Shown here: one piece after another, positions 24,454-37,444 of the stretch | Layout of the letters: each line of letters starts with the position of its first letter | Numbering within the stretch: the first letter of the stretch is position 1 | NCBI GenBank assembly: GCA_936450465.1 | Contig: OW388290.1 | Location: 30,059,457 to 30,123,456, forward strand | Length of the DNA: 64,000 bases | Source: Gibbula magus | Taxonomy: Eukaryota; Mollusca; Gastropoda; Trochida; Trochidae | Reading direction: 5' to 3' | The notes under the pieces: model-generated | What the model saw: the letters and a program-made list of their open reading frames with translations, nothing else | Databases searched by the model: none | What the model was told of the DNA's origin: nothing | Position numbers and translations under genes: made by a program

Positions 24454-26065
24454 CAGCTGCTGAACAAAAGTTTGTTACATTCACAACACTCGTAACATTT
24501 GTTTCATTATTTTCCACAAAACGTATAAACGTAGTGTTTTCTTCTCATAATAAGGTAGTCAAATCATTGTAAATGCTAATGAAGTCAGTAATTGTTGATA
24601 TTATGGATTATATTAAGTTATAATAAGATTCTGGTTGCACTGAAATTAGTGCATAAGTTGCAAATATGAATACTGCAGATATCATCAGGTCGTCGCGGTG
24701 AGTTCATTCTTGTTTTGCATATCAACTTTAAAATGTTTTGAAACATAAATATTGCATATTTCTTCAACACATAAATTGCTTTTTAATAATGTATGTACGT
24801 TATTTAATCCAATGCGAAGTTTTAAAAAATTGCACAGGTTCTGAAAAATGTTTCAAAACTTGTTGCCCGTTATCTCTAATAATTTATATTGCAAATGAAA
24901 AATGTATCTGCTTTCATTGGCACAATTGTCTCAGACAACTGGTAATATAAATATGTCAGGTAGTTACTATGTTAAAGTGACGAAATTCGACTTTCAGTAA
25001 AATAACCTGGATTGCCACCAGTTCAAAAGTAATGACCGAAATATACATGAGCAGGGTAAAAAATCATGGTGTGAAGAAGTTGATTTTAAAAATTCATGCT
25101 ACAGAACTTGTTATACCGGCAGGAATATCTTGCAGACAACAAAACACAATTAATGGAGAAGTGAGAATGACACGAAATCAGTGTATGAGAACAGAGTCTC
25201 GACTCTTAACATTCTGAGGGGTATTGTGCAGAAAAGGGTTGATTTGTGGATCAGCCACATGACTATCTCCGGGCATGTTGAACAATTTTATGTTTAAATG
25301 CTAGGTCCTCGTGCAGAAAACTCATTTTGATTGACGGATTTTACTGAGGGCCAAATTGGAACAATGTTCCTTTCGCTGACAAATCTATTTTCACATGTTT
25401 TAGTAATTTTCGTAAGGTGTAAGTAAGATGTTTTCAAAGTAAGAGATACAGAAGTTATTGCCCAGAGGTGACTGTAAAAACACCAACCCCCAAGTCCATT
25501 TTGGGGGATATTGTCAGAAGATTGCTGCTGGAATCTTAACCGGTGGTTGGTATTCTGTAATTCCAAGAAATATCAGAATTGGATCATTAACGACTTAAAA
25601 CATAATAAGAATGTCTTGTATTTCTGATTACAAAATCAGATTTCTGCAAAATAAAATCCATTGCTCAATTTTCTAAGAGTGGTCGTTCATTTTGAACTGT
25701 TCTGAACATACCATAATTGAATATCCTTGGCATTTCCAACACATTAACCCTATTTGGACTCTCTGGGACATTATTGGTAACGCAACTGCTAAGGGGTTGC
25801 CTACTCCAAGCCAGGAGCTTTGAAAATTGGTAAATAAATATTGATATTTTGTCTAAAAAGATACCTGTCGCAGTTTCCAGGAATTCATGTCTAAACCAAT
25901 ACAGGTACTGAGAAAAACAAAATATATTAATATTTCTGAGTGGATGTACTTTCTTTTGATACCAAATAGTGCTACAATACAACCATTTATAAACTTGTTA
26001 TTTGTGTATTAAGTCTCAAACGTCATGTAAACATAGCAATGTAACAAACTTTTGTTCAGCAGCTG
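24454..26065 (+). mobile_element. Tc1/mariner-like transposon relic in unit B
   Basis: Bounded by terminal inverted repeats of at least 27 bp (CAGCTGCTGAACAAAAGTTT at the left, its complement at the right) and flanked by TA on both sides. The plus strand holds a decayed transposase: NWNNVPFADKSIFT near 25,354-25,395 matches the first-Asp region (VLFTDES-RFT type); RYRSYCPEVTVK follows near 25,445; NPIWTLWDII near 25,746-25,775 matches the NPIE-LWD region. Stops and frame changes lie between. The acidic residue of NPIE is Trp here. The same element is in unit C, absent from unit A. Minus frames at 25,294-25,566 and 25,665-25,982 are antisense shadows. Confidence 0.88.
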
Positions 26066-27749
26066 TATACCCCCATGATTATTTCAATGTTACACACAAA
26101 CAATGTAATAAAGAAATACACATTCATGATCATCCAGGGTTGTTTAGATACCCATATACACATATCACCAGTGTTTTTTCATCATGAACCTGCTTATTGA
26201 TCGCTAATAATGTGAGTCTTGTTAAGAATCAAATTTGACCAATGAAAACAATTGATATGAGGTGATGAAAACATGTCAATGGGCAAGAGATCATATGATT
26301 GGCTGAAACTGTGAAACCATGGAAAAGTGGTGAACCTTCAATGGCAAATAGGATTGTTTGACGATTAACCAGAGGTGATTGCATAGATTCATATGGCCAA
26401 TCAATTGCAAGTAAGCTGTTTCATTGTCTAATATCAATTCCAAGTAGGATATCTGTTAACACATTCTTCTGATGAACACTTCTAGGGGTGTTATTGGGGC
26501 CTATCAGAACATAAAGGACTACATGTAGCTGACCAAATATTTAAAAGACGACATGAGTGAAAAGGAAGATTTATACAGAAATAACACTGGTTTGAACATT
26601 TCTATTTCAGTCTTTCAAATCTATAACATACCTAGATAACCTTCAGATTTGTCATAAATTCAATATAACTATCATTTAATTTGAATAAACATATAGTTTC
26701 AGCTTTTCAACATTTAAAGTCCACTAAGTGTGGGTGTGCCTTAATGTGATATGGTATGAATCCCTTATCTACAATAATTGCAATATCGTGCGATCATCTA
26801 GGGGATTAGGTAGTCATAAATGTGGAGTATCCTCAAATAGATGGATATTCAAGAAGTAGTTTCACCGTTACAATATACTGAAATGAGTGTCTAATACTAT
26901 GAATAGGCAGACTGATTTTTAATTTGTTTTTATGCTTAATATACAAGTAGCAACATATTGGTATTTATGTCAAATAAAGCACAACCCGTTATCTGTTAGT
27001 TAATCTAACAAAGCCTACAATAGCAACTTGACGCTATTCCCAATTCAAAGTAAACCAAGATGATCATATTAAACATGTTGCTGTTTGAGACGCATGGGAA
27101 AACTGAGAAAACACCGCACCGTTTTAGCAACATGTCATATTTTTGTGTCAGTTTAGACTTATATATGCTGTCAGTTGGTTGCCTTTCTCTCATCTTTGTG
27201 TTGACTTTGAAAATGAAAAAACTCTCTATATTTCTACACAACAATTCATGGAATCTTTAAAAAGTATATACTGCCAGAAACTCTCGTCTAAACAAAAGAC
27301 GGAAACTACGTCTGTTTGGACAAATTAAAGACTTGTCAAGACTAAACAATTTGCTTAAAATGGATTATTTTCCGAGGAATACAAGTTGCAAAATCGTGCA
27401 TCTACCGGGAAACGAACTCATATTGTTCGGAGCTTTCTTTCTGACAACAGACCGCAGGCTAGAATGATCTGATGCTATTCAGGTAGCTAATCACAGAACG
27501 TATAACAAAAGCTTTCGTTGTGACTTTGTTTTGTCTGCACTAAACTGATGCAGAACACGCGCCTACACGGGGCATTCTCAGACCTTGTAGAGAGCACTCT
27601 GCAGAACCTGTTAGTTGAATTAGATACATTATTTTGCAATTGTTATTCCTCGGTACTAGGTCGATTTCTAATCAGACTGAAAGACTACTTATAAATAATT
27701 AAGAAGAATTAACATTTAAAACTATTAACTGAGCTAAAACTCAGCTTTA

Positions 27750-27994
27750 GATTGAGAGGAGGAGATATAGCCACACCCCAGTGGAAGTGTTTATAACCAA
27801 TGCAGTTTAAATGTGAAGATGATCACTTTATCCTGACATGCCTAGAGTACCAGCAGCAGAGGTCTGAACTCATCCTGGCAACAGATGGTCTTAAAGACGT
27901 TGGAGTGTCAATAAAAGTTCCCGCAGCTATGGTTAACCCCATGAGTCACCATACTAGAACCTTTAAATTCTTATATGATAAAATTTTGTATTAA
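27750..27994 (+). pseudogene. possible LINE RT C-terminal relic (unit B)
   Basis: Counterpart of 11,570-11,808. The frame from 27,800 reads KCEDDHFILTCLEYQQQRSE, with the CP of the motif changed to CL, so it is more decayed than A and C. Ends with a stop after FKFLYDKILY. Confidence 0.35.
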
Positions 27995-29501
27995 ATTAAT
28001 TTGACCTCCATGGTAAGCTCTGTTTTCAATATGTGTTACTGCTTTTCACATGAAATATATTTGCACATAAATTAACTTCTTAGGTCAATCTGACTTTAAG
28101 TTATAGTTGTAAACATCGTAACTTTAATCGTTGAAACATATATATGTGTCTACATTTAATAGCCATAGTCTCTCATTACTCCAAGCAAGAGCGACTGCTG
28201 TGACAATTAAACTAAGCATAAATAATTGTATTTATTGCTGTAATAATTATTGTCTGGTGATTGTTCTGGAGATGTGGTATAATGTTGATAATTTATTAGA
28301 CTACTCAATTTCACTTTCTTGTCGTTTTATCTAAACTGTTGCTTGATAAAAAGTATTATATGTGTTTAAGTTGCTGTTTTGAAAGATCTCTCTTTCTGAC
28401 CATTTAGATACATTTTATATTTTTGTTTAAACCGGAGCATTAAGCTAAGGTTCTGCACAATCCTAGCTGCAAATCATTTCTAATTGGTGACGTCCTTAGG
28501 TTGTGTCTCAGTTTGACAACAACACGATTTGTGATTCTCTCAAATCAAATTTGGAAGAATATCAATAGATCAATTGATGGATGACTGACATAACATTAAA
28601 CCATTACCAAAACAAACCAAAAACAATTATGAGTAGCACCCTCGTTGAAACAAACTGTTAAGTTTCATTGTTATGAAATTATAACGTAAAAATCCGTAGT
28701 GATATTAGAACTTTTGTTTTGTTTTATTTGTTCCATGAAATTAGTTTTAAAGATATGGAAAGGGACATACTTTGGTTGACTAGTCCTATCTAAGCTATCC
28801 GTATAAGATAAAGATAAACTGACTGATTTTGATATGGACCATTCCTTATGTTCTTATCATCATTACATCTTTGTTGGTTTCATTACTTTCATGATGTGTT
28901 TGCCAATGTATTAAATGTAGTATTCCCGGTAAAATATTTATTTACTTGGGACATACCTGTGTGTATACCTACATTGCTATGTCATGTGTCATGTGTCACG
29001 ATTTGGATGGGATAGATATTGCCTCTAACACAATATATCCTTTTGATATAGCATTAATATTACCCTTACAGAAGACTTTAGTACCCCATAAGTTTATTTT
29101 AAGTTTGTTCAAATGTACATGGAACAACTGTTGATGAAACTGACTGAATGCATCAGTGCTGCAGACACTTACATTTTTAATGATTCGTTAGACAGAAAAG
29201 CAGCACTTTTTGACCGCTTGTCCCATTGTGGACGGTTGATTCATGTCAGAACTACTCTTCTTGGTAGATGAGAGACTGGTGATCAGTATCCATGCACATA
29301 TAAATATTATCAAGACTTGATGATTCAAGGCTTTTGCTTTTCAGAATAATCTTTAATTACTCATTGAGAGGATGTCAATATATGCGAAATTACCTACATT
29401 TACATCAAAGGATAAGATTTCGAATAAAAAAGATTGCATAATTGTGATTATTTTATTAGGAAAAGTAATAATCCCTTGAGTGCAGATTTAATAAAGATAA
29501 A

Positions 29502-29537
29502 TATAGTCAGAAGTGACGATAAAAGGATTCAGCGCAT
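29502..29537 (+). repeat. start motif of hairpin-element family in unit C
   Basis: Same word as at 20,615-20,650 but closer to the free-standing elements: AGTGACGATAAAAGGATTCA followed by GCGCAT. Confidence 0.7.
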
Positions 29538-31181
29538 AAATGGTTCAATTAATTTCAATGTCATTAATTAAGGCATCCTTCCATTCTTATTCTTATCTAA
29601 AATGTTTGTGAAATTCGAAAAATCACACACAGATGGACCCCTACATTATGTTTCTCGTGATTAAGATACAACGTTTAATATTTTCATATTAAGGTGTAAC
29701 ATCGATTATGTTGTGCTTTAATTTCCACTTATGATGTTATCATCATTCAGATTGAATACATAAATAATGCGTAATGTTCTTTTGAATTTTCAAGAACATA
29801 CTATTTCGGACCCCTATTCAACGTTTGTGATGTTGGAAGCTTAACTATCATTTTTTGATGACATGGTTCAACATAAAAGATAAATTATGTCAGTTACTTA
29901 TTTAATTAAACACCTGTGAAATGACGATTAAAAACAATATCCAATGGACTGTCATATGTAAACCATTATTGATCCATTCTTGAAACATAGTGTGCTTAAT
30001 ATAATATATGTTCGCTTTAAAATGACGTATCAATCATGTTTGAATCATTTACACCAACATGACCCCTACCATGTTTAAAATTTTGTAAATGTGTGCAGAA
30101 TCGGGCACCTTTATTAATTTTCACATAAAATATGTCTTATATGTCGATGAATAGTTGTCCATCATCAAAACTTGTTTCAAAATTATAGAAAAAAAACCAT
30201 AAAGAAGTATTCTTTGACTGCTGACTAAACACTTATACTTTTCATGTTTAGATTAAGACTTCGAAAACTTAAGATATTGGCAATTGAAAATCATACATAA
30301 AATTATGATAAAATCAACTGAGGTGAGTACTTTCTGTCGCCTGGCAGTTTATAATGTATTCCATAAACTTGCAATTGATGTCAGATTTGGTGAGATGAAT
30401 AATCATTATTTCTCTAAAATAATACAATGTGAACATAACCCGATTGTTAATGAAGTGTCTAGTCAGTGCCATTTATCACGTGGTCAGGATGAGCGTGATT
30501 ACTGGACACAATGCCAATATATAGCCAATTATCGTTTTATTTCTATTTTGTGATCACTCCTTTATGTTGGTAAGTTAAGGCTGGTCGACTATGATCAAAG
30601 GAGATTTTTTTTCTCTCACTGACGCGGCGGATTTTCTAATAGATTGATATTGAAGACATTATTGCACGCTTTCTACTTATCTACGTTGCTATCTGACCAG
30701 CCAATGTGTAATCATCTGTGGTCGTTGCGAAGAGGATTTGTCTTTTGAATATGTACATTCCGATTACTGTATTAAACCTGTATTTGAGCCTAAAGCTTAT
30801 ATTGGTTATAGTACCAATGTAGGAAACTTATAAAGAAAATGTATTTGTACATATCTGATTTACTTATCAAAGGCTTACGAATACTTCATTTCTGAAAATT
30901 TGTTTGTCCCTTCTACACTCATAAAACTGTATTTGACTTTGAGTTTGACCAACAACTGAATGGAGGGTATATGACATACAATGGATTTCGTACTACGGTA
31001 GGGAAGTAATAATGTTTCGAATCGTAATATAATTAAGCTATTTCAACATTAATTTGACATTCAGAAATCATGTTTAATTTGAACAGTAGTTATAATTCAA
31101 TCAATCGTTCATTTATATGAACATTTGTACAACACCGATATCCATCTCTAGAGCTCTATTCGACTGCTCAAAGCCACTTCG

Positions 31182-31230
31182 TATTATTATTATTATTAGT
31201 ATATTATTATTATTATTATTATTATTATTG
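31182..31230. repeat. (TTA)n microsatellite in unit C
   Basis: Corresponds to the tract at 7,733-7,796 in unit A; missing from unit B. Confidence 0.9.
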
Positions 31231-31331
31231 GATGTCACTGTTCATGGCCCATCATCCCTGAGCCATGACGCACACCAACTTAGTGTCACTTGCCAATCCT
31301 TACGAGGTACCCAATTACAGCTGAACTGAAT

Positions 31332-31646
31332 ATGCTTAAAGAATTAAAATCAGGTCTCTTCAATTTGTCTCGAGATTTTAAAAGTTTGAACACTAAGCTT
31401 GACAATTTGGCGGTCGATGTGCACGAGAAGTTCGAGGGGTTGAAAGCTGAAAATCAATGTCTCAAATCAGCACTGTCACTAATGAGAGAACGTCTAGATG
31501 ATTTTGAGTGCCGAAGTAGACGGAATAATTTGATAATTCACGGGATTCCAGGTACAGTAAACGAGACTTTGGAAATCTTCGAGCAAAAAGTGCGTGAATT
31601 TCTATTTGACACTCTCAACATTGAAAATGTGAACGACATATACATA
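31332..31646 (+). pseudogene. LINE ORF1-like fragment interrupted by a MITE (unit C)
   Basis: Best preserved N-terminus of the three copies: ATG at 31,332, then a heptad-like MLKELKSGLFNLSRDFKSLN and LDNLAVDVHEKFEGL region, and RRNNLIIHGIPGTVNET. The frame is intact through NVNDIYI, where the 531-bp MITE (31,647-32,177) is inserted. The rest, DRAHRLNMRKTKSPII, resumes at 32,178. Without the insertion it would equal the unit B copy and end early as well. RRM-like region of an L1-type ORF1 by motif; exact LINE clade unknown. Confidence 0.65.
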
Positions 31647-32177
31647 CACCTACTTGCAAAAGAAAGTATAGCACTCACTTGTTTTCGATTAATTCAATAT
31701 TTTAAAGAAATGAAATGCATTTGATTACGGCACGATACAATAACACCTCTCGGCAATGGTTTGAATCACATAATTGGAGACTATTTTATTTTGTAACTAA
31801 AATATCATTATTTAAAGTAGACAGGGGTAAGAAATTAAATTTACACCAACATAACCCCTACCATGTTCAAAGTGTTGTAAATGTGTGCAGGACGAAGCAC
31901 ATTTATTGATTTTCACACAGAGTATCAGTTATGTGTCGATGAACAGTTGTGTTTTATCAAAAATAATTTTGGGGAATTTCAAAATTTTAATTTTTAATTT
32001 TAATTTTAAAACTTTTAAACCGCGTAGAGGTATTCTTTGACTGTTTTAATGTTTTTGACTAATTTCCCAAACAAGCCCGTTTTTGAATACGACTTCGAAA
32101 ACTCGAGATATGTGACTTTGAAAATTATAAAAATGATAAATATAACTGAGCCATATATTTTCTTTTGCAAGTAGGTG
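31647..32177. mobile_element. 531-bp MITE with TA target duplication
   Basis: Terminal inverted repeats CACCTACTTGCAAAAGAAA (19 bp perfect, about 24 bp with one mismatch) lie at both ends, flanked by TA at 31,645-31,646 and 32,178-32,179. The uninterrupted target is seen in units A and B, which proves insertion at that site. No transposase is encoded. The right half (about 31,840-32,150) is homologous to the unit's own region at 30,045-30,330. TA duplication suggests Tc1/mariner mobilisation. Confidence 0.95.
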
Positions 32178-33840
32178 TAGACAGAGCACATCGATTAAAC
32201 ATGAGGAAGACAAAATCGCCAATTATTACTTATGGTTACTGATGGTAGACAGATTGTTCAGTACAGATGGGTTCATTGTGACGACAGAGGTGCAAATATA
32301 TGGGAACAGATGGGTTCATTGTGACGACAGAGGTGCAAATATATGGGATGAGAAGTCTTTACATGATGATTGCAGTCTTAACGATGGATACTTTATGTTA
32401 ATGATTTTGGATGCTAAATTAACACAGACACTTTATGTTAGTGTTAGGTACCCGTAGTGTTGCCTTGTTAATCACTCGTACAAAGTGCATACTTGATACA
32501 AACTGAACTTATTCAGGATGCAATGGATATTCAACTCGATAGGACCTAGCCAGGGGTCATTAGCAAAGCTGGATGTACATGAGCTTGACTTACTTTCGAA
32601 AACTTCGATGACAGCACATTTTATGTAGAACGGCTTACAATGGACAGCGTGTTAAGTATATTACCACGATAGTAATTAAAGTTTATGTCCAAATTTCATC
32701 ATCAAACAGCTATTGAAGTGTGAGTAACATGGTTGGGCGTTTATTTAGATACTCATCATTGTGAGTGTTGTCTTGTAAGTCAATACTATCCCACATTAAT
32801 TAAGAGACACAATTACGGAAATTACAACTTGTTAATATTGATGCTGTATGGCAGTTTGGGCCATAGAATACATAAGTGATTTGTATGGTTAATATTGGAC
32901 AATATATTAAAGATAAATTTACAAATACTAAATATTGCAGTTTTGGAATCAAGTTGTACAAGCAGTTTATGGAATATGTTGTTTTCGTTTTTTAGCAATT
33001 CTTATTTTAGGCACCCTTTTAAACCATGGCAAACAGCTAAATAATTTATATTTATGAAAAATAAATTCCATGAAAAATAAATTTCAGAAAAATGTGAAGG
33101 GATCATACTCTTCTATCAAACTGAGCAAAGACTTGTCCTGTTGTTTAACACAATTTCAACATGGCAGTTCTAACTGATGTCACAATTCAAATGACTGACA
33201 TTCAAACATATCAGAAAACGATAATAAAATACCTTGCATGGATGAATAAAAATGCAGCTATCAAAATTGATAATAGACAAAATTTCTCTTAAACAATGTT
33301 TTACTCTTGATAAAAATCGTAAAATAGAATTAAGCATAGGATTTAGGTTGTGCTCAACTTCTCAGCTGGTTCAAATTTTTGGAATGATCGGAGTTTGAGA
33401 GTACTGTGAGTACTTGAATTGTATAGAAGCTGATTGTAGCAATATATTTGAATTATTTACCAATTTCAAATTGACATTCCCAGCTTTGAAATCTGATATG
33501 AGAGTGCTATTTGCATGTTATTGATATAAAACTGACGTCTGCAAATCGATATTTTATGATATTTGGAAGTAAAGGATAAAAGAGGCTTGTTTTCCTTTTT
33601 AAAAGAACACTTAATTATCATTCAAGATCCTCAATATAGTTGAAGACGGAATTACATGACACCATGCGATTGATGTCAAAGCCAAACATGTTTGAAATAT
33701 CCGGAAACATCCAAAACATCACATAAATTTCAACATGCAGTCTTCAAAGTGATAGTCAAACACTGACAACCTACAATTTTCAATTTCCTTTAGAAAATTT
33801 GCACAGTTTATTTATTTGTTGAATATGTAAAATTACACTA

Positions 33841-35523
33841 CAGCTGCTGAACAAAAGTTTGTTACATTCACAACACTCGTAACATTTGTTTCATTATTTT
33901 CCACAAAACGTATAAACGTAGTGTTTTCTTCTCATAATAAGGTAGTCAAATCATTGTAAATGCTAATGAAGTCAGTAATTGTTGATATTATGGATTATAT
34001 TAAGTTTTATTACATTCTGGTTGCACTGAAATTAGTGCATAAGTTGCAAATATGAATACTGCAGATATCATCAGGTCGTTGCGGTGAGTTCATTCTTGTT
34101 TTGCATATCAACTTTAAAATGTTTTTAAACATAAATATTGCATACTTCTTCAACACATAAATTGCTTTTTCATAATGTATGTACGTTATTTAATCCAATG
34201 CGAAGTTTTAAAAATTTGCACAGGTTCTGAAAAATGTTTCAAAACGTGTTGCCCGTTATCTCTAATAATTTATATTGCAAATGAAAAATGTATCTGCTTT
34301 CATTGGCACAATTGTCTCAGACAACTGGTAATATAAATATGTCAGGCAGTTACTATGTTAAAGTGACGAAATTCGACTTTCAGTAAAATAACCTGGATTA
34401 ACACCGTCAGGCATACCGGAATGGACTGGATACCAGTTCAAAAGTAATGACCGAAATATACATGTGCAGGGTAAAAACTCATGGTGTGAAGAAGTTGATT
34501 TAAAAAATTCATGCTACAGAACATGTTATACCCGCAGGAATATCTTGCAGACAACAAAACACAACTAATGGAGAAGTGAGAATGACACGAAATCAGTGTA
34601 TGAGAACAGAGTCTCGACTCTTAACATTCTGATGGGTATTGTGCAGAAAAGGGTTGATTTGTGGATCAGCCACATGACTATCTCCGGGCATGTTCAAGAA
34701 TTTGGGTTTAATGCTAGGTCCTCGTTCAGAAAACTCATTTTGATTGACTGGAGAGAAAACTAAGAAGAAATTGGAGCACGCAGATTTTACTGAGGGCCAA
34801 ATCGGAACCATGTTCCTTTCGCTGACAAATCTATTTTCACATGTTTTAGTAATTTTCGTAAGGTGTAAGTAAGATGTTTTCAAAGTAAGAGATACAGAAG
34901 TGAGATACAGAAGTTATTGCCTAGAGGTGACTGTAAAACACCAACCCCCAAGTCCATTTTGGGGGATATTGTCTGAAGATTGCTGCTGGAATCTTAACCA
35001 CTGGTTGGTATTCTGTAATTCCAAGAAATATCAGAATTGGATCATTGACGACTTAAAACATAATAAGAATGTCTTGTATTTCTGATTACAAAATCAGATT
35101 TCTGCAAAATAAAATCCATTGCTCAATTTTCTAAGAGTGGTCGTTCATTTTGAACTGTTCTGAACATACCATAATTGAATATCCTTGGCATTTCCAACAC
35201 ATTAACCCTATTAGGACTCTCTGGGACATTATTGGTAACGCAACTGCTAAGGGATTGCCTACTCCAAGCCAGGAGCTTTGAAAATTGGTAAATAAATATT
35301 GGTATTTTGTCTAAAAAGATACCTGTCGCAGTTTCCAGGAATTCATGTCTAAACCAATACAGGTACTGAGAAAAACAAAAGATATTAATATTCCTGAGTG
35401 GATGTACTTTCTTTTGATACCAAATAGTGCTACAATACAACCATTTATAAACTTGTTATTTGTGTATTAAGTCTCAAACGTCATGTAAACATTGCAATGT
35501 AACAAACTTTTGTTCAGCAGCTG
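33841..35523 (+). mobile_element. Tc1/mariner-like transposon relic in unit C
   Basis: Same element and same insertion point as 24,454-26,065, with TA on both flanks and the same inverted repeats. It retains about 30 bp (near 34,745-34,780) deleted in B, encoding a KKKLEHADFTEGQ stretch that fits the segment preceding the first catalytic Asp (codon at 34,824). The frame at 34,900-35,085 (RYRSYCLEVTVKHQPP, then FWG) matches the TVKHPP-x-VMVWG segment. At the NPIE-LWD site (about 35,204) the acidic residue is replaced by Arg and several stops occur, so it is dead. Minus frames at 34,593-34,883 and 35,123-35,440 are antisense shadows. Confidence 0.88.
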
Positions 35524-37199
35524 TATACCCCCATGATTATTTCAATGTTACACACAAACAATGTAATAAAGAAACACACATTCATGATCATCCAGGGTTG
35601 TTTGGATACCCAAATACACATATCACCAGTGTTTTTTCATCATGAACCTCCTTATTGATCGCTAAGAATGTGAGTCTTGTTAAGAATCAAATTTGACCAA
35701 TGAAAACAATTGATATGAGGTGATGAAAACATGTCAATGGGCAAGAGATCAGATGATTGGCTGAAACTGTGAAACCATGGAAAAGTGGTGAACCTTCAAT
35801 GGCAAATAGGATTGTTTGACGATTAACCAGAGGTGATTGCATATGACCAATCAAGTAAGCTGTTTCATTGGCTAATATCAATTCCAAGTAGGATATCTGT
35901 TAACACATTCTTCTGATGAAAACTTCTAGGGGTATTATTGGGGCCTATCAGAACATTAAGAACTACAAGTAGCTGACCAAATATTTAAAAGACGACATGA
36001 ATGAAAAGGAAGATTTATACAGAAATAACACTGGTTTGAACATTTCTAATTCAGTCTTTCAAATCTATAACATACCTAGATAACCTTCATATTTGTCATA
36101 AATTCAATATAACTATCATATAATTTGAATAAACATATAGTTTCAGCTTTTCAACATTTAAAGTCCATTAAGTGTGGGTGTGCCTTAATGTGATATGGCA
36201 TGAATCCCTTATCTACAATAACTGCAATCATCTTGGGGATTAGGTAGTCATAAATGTGGAATATCCTCAAATAGATGGATATTCAAGTAGTTTCACCGTT
36301 ACAATATACTGAAGTGAGTGTCTGATCAATGAAGTGGATACTATGAATAAGCAGACTGAGTTTTAATTTGGTTTTTTGTATGCCTTATACACAAGTAGCA
36401 ACATATGGGTATTTATGTTAAATAAAGCACAACCCGTTATCTGTTAGTTAATCTAACAAAGCCTACAATAGCAACTTGACGCTATTCCCAATTCAAAGTA
36501 AACCAAGCTGATCATATTAAACATGTTGCTGTTTGAGACGCATGGTAAAACTGAGAAAACACCGCACCGTTTTAGCAACATGTCATATTTTTGTGTCAGT
36601 TTAGACTTATATATGCTGTCAATTGGTTGCCTTTCTCTCATCTTTGTGTTGACTTTGAAAATTAAAAAAACTCTCAATATTTCTATACAATGATTCATGG
36701 AATCTTTAAAAAGTATATACCGCCAGGAACTCTCGTCTTAACAAAAGATGGAAACTACGTCTGTTTGGACAAATTAAAGACTCGTAAAGACTACTCAGTT
36801 TGCTTAAAATGGATTATTTTCCGAGGAATACAAGTTGCAAAATCGTGCATCTACCGGGAAACGAACTCATATTGTTCGGAGCTTTCTTGCTGATAACAGA
36901 CCACAGACTCGCATGATCTGATGCTATTCAGGTAGCCAATCACAGAACGTCTAACAAAAGCTTTCTTTGTGACTGTGTTTTGTCTGCATTAAACTGATGC
37001 AGAACACGTATACGGGGCATTCTTAGACCTTGTAGAGAGCACTCTGCAGAACCTGTTAGTTGAATTAGATACATTATTTTGCAATTGTTATTCCTCGGTA
37101 CTAGGTTGATTTGTAATCAGACTGAAAGACTACTTATCAATTACTAAGAAGAATTAACATTTAAAACTATTTACTGAGCTAAAACTTAGTGCTTGAGAT

Positions 37200-37444
37200 T
37201 GAGAGGATTGAGAGGAGGAGATATAGCCACACCCCAGCGGAAGTGTTTGTAACCAATGCGGTTTAAATGTGAAGATGAGCACTTTATCCTGACATGCCCA
37301 AAGTACCAGCAGCAGAGGTCTGAACTCATCATGGCAACAGATGGTCTAAAAGACGTTGGGGTGTCAATAAAAGTTCCCGCAGCTATGGTTATGAGTCACC
37401 ATACTAGAACCTTTAAATTCTTATATGATATAATTTTGTATTAA
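37200..37444 (+). pseudogene. possible LINE RT C-terminal relic (unit C)
   Basis: Third copy of the KCEDEHFILTCPKYQQQRSE frame, ending after FKFLYDIILY. A 9-bp in-frame deletion removes NPM compared with unit A. Family assignment rests on the Cys/His motif only. Confidence 0.35.

Larger units (their letters stand above)
20325..29215 (+). repeat. macro-repeat unit B (about 8.9 kb)
   Basis: Head-to-tail neighbour of unit C: the word 'gtggacggttgattcatgt' with 'gatgagagactggtgatcag' starts both B (20,331) and C (about 29,230) and a third partial unit (about 38,670). B matches C co-linearly throughout except for indels: B lacks C's 531-bp MITE and the (TTA)n tract. Contents in order: start motif 20,615-20,650, ORF1-like fragment 22,457-22,806, Tc1-like relic 24,454-26,065, possible RT relic about 27,800-27,994. 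All are broken; no intact gene. Confidence 0.93.

Noticed and set aside
25665..25982. 105-codon minus-strand frame repeated in unit C (35,123-35,440)
   Set aside because: It is antisense to the decayed Tc1-like transposase (NPI-LWD region on the plus strand). Its conservation between B and C reflects duplication of the whole unit.
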